From NCBI GenBank assembly GCA_011620245.1, contig WOZN01000354.1:1-14888 (forward strand): a stretch of DNA of 14,888 nucleotides. The letters run 5' to 3'. The position numbers and the translations under genes were made by a program. Under the pieces are notes generated by a model, which was given only the letters and a program-made list of their open reading frames with translations, did no database searches and was not told the origin of the DNA. The stretch comes from Acidovorax sp. Its GTDB lineage: Bacteria; Pseudomonadota; Gammaproteobacteria; Burkholderiales; Burkholderiaceae_C. Below, in pieces: positions 14,806 through 14,888 of the stretch (position 1 is the stretch's first letter; every line of letters begins with the position of its first letter).

Positions 14806-14888
14806 CGTTATCTCCCAAGGTTAACGGCAGGATGGATAGGGGGTTTCTTCAGTTTTCCGGCTGGCTCAACTGCGGCTTTCAGGTTCAA

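Noticed and set aside
14806..14888. Possible end of rpsU upstream of the yqeY-like gene, as in many Proteobacteria.
   Set aside because: None of the three minus-strand frames shows the basic rpsU C terminus; one frame is open to a TAA but has no recognisable pattern.

Overview
The window is a GC-rich chromosomal segment. Protein content and style (NrtA/CynA-type transporter, PurT, NodI-like ATPase, DUF3455 lipoprotein, AT-rich 'GCTGCTAGCGCTT' intergenic repeats) suggest a betaproteobacterium of the Burkholderiales, probably Comamonadaceae (Acidovorax-like). This is inferred from recognised protein style; no search was run. No rRNA, tRNA, CRISPR array or phage gene is visible.

Layout. 2-1029 (+): the 3' end of a NarX/DegS-type sensor kinase gene overlapping a NarL/LuxR-type response regulator gene. 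1175-4865 (+): a cyanate-use operon, with a Tat-exported NrtA/CynA-type binding protein, a permease, an ATPase and the cyanase CynS. 4866-5907: a degraded region with hairpins, a DUF3455 lipoprotein pseudogene broken by two frameshifts (-), and a 176-bp non-coding element with about 21-bp terminal inverted repeats and a perfect 9-bp target duplication. 5908-9994 (-): a four-gene operon read as sulfurtransferase, OsmC-like protein, acyl-CoA-dehydrogenase-fold flavoprotein, and rubredoxin fused to an FAD/NAD reductase. 9995-10374: its control region, with an exact sigma-54 -24/-12 promoter and a 23-bp palindrome about 140 bp upstream of it. 10375-12036 (-): a GAF/AAA+/Fis sigma-54 activator, presumably the regulator of that operon. 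12099-13301 (+): purT. 13306-13345: a perfect hairpin between convergent genes. 13363-14805 (-): a NodI-like ABC ATPase with no adjacent permease, and a GatB/YqeY-domain protein.

How the parts work together. CynABD would import cyanate and CynS would decompose it with bicarbonate, giving ammonium for nitrogen nutrition or detoxification. The sigma-54 operon is the least explained part. A two-domain rhodanese with an active-site Cys, an OsmC-fold protein lacking the second OsmC cysteine, an ACAD-fold flavoprotein lacking the usual catalytic Glu motif, and a rubredoxin-reductase electron donor together look like an inducible sulfane-sulfur or organosulfur oxidation pathway. Its substrate cannot be read from the sequence. 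The sensory GAF domain of the adjacent activator would detect the inducer.
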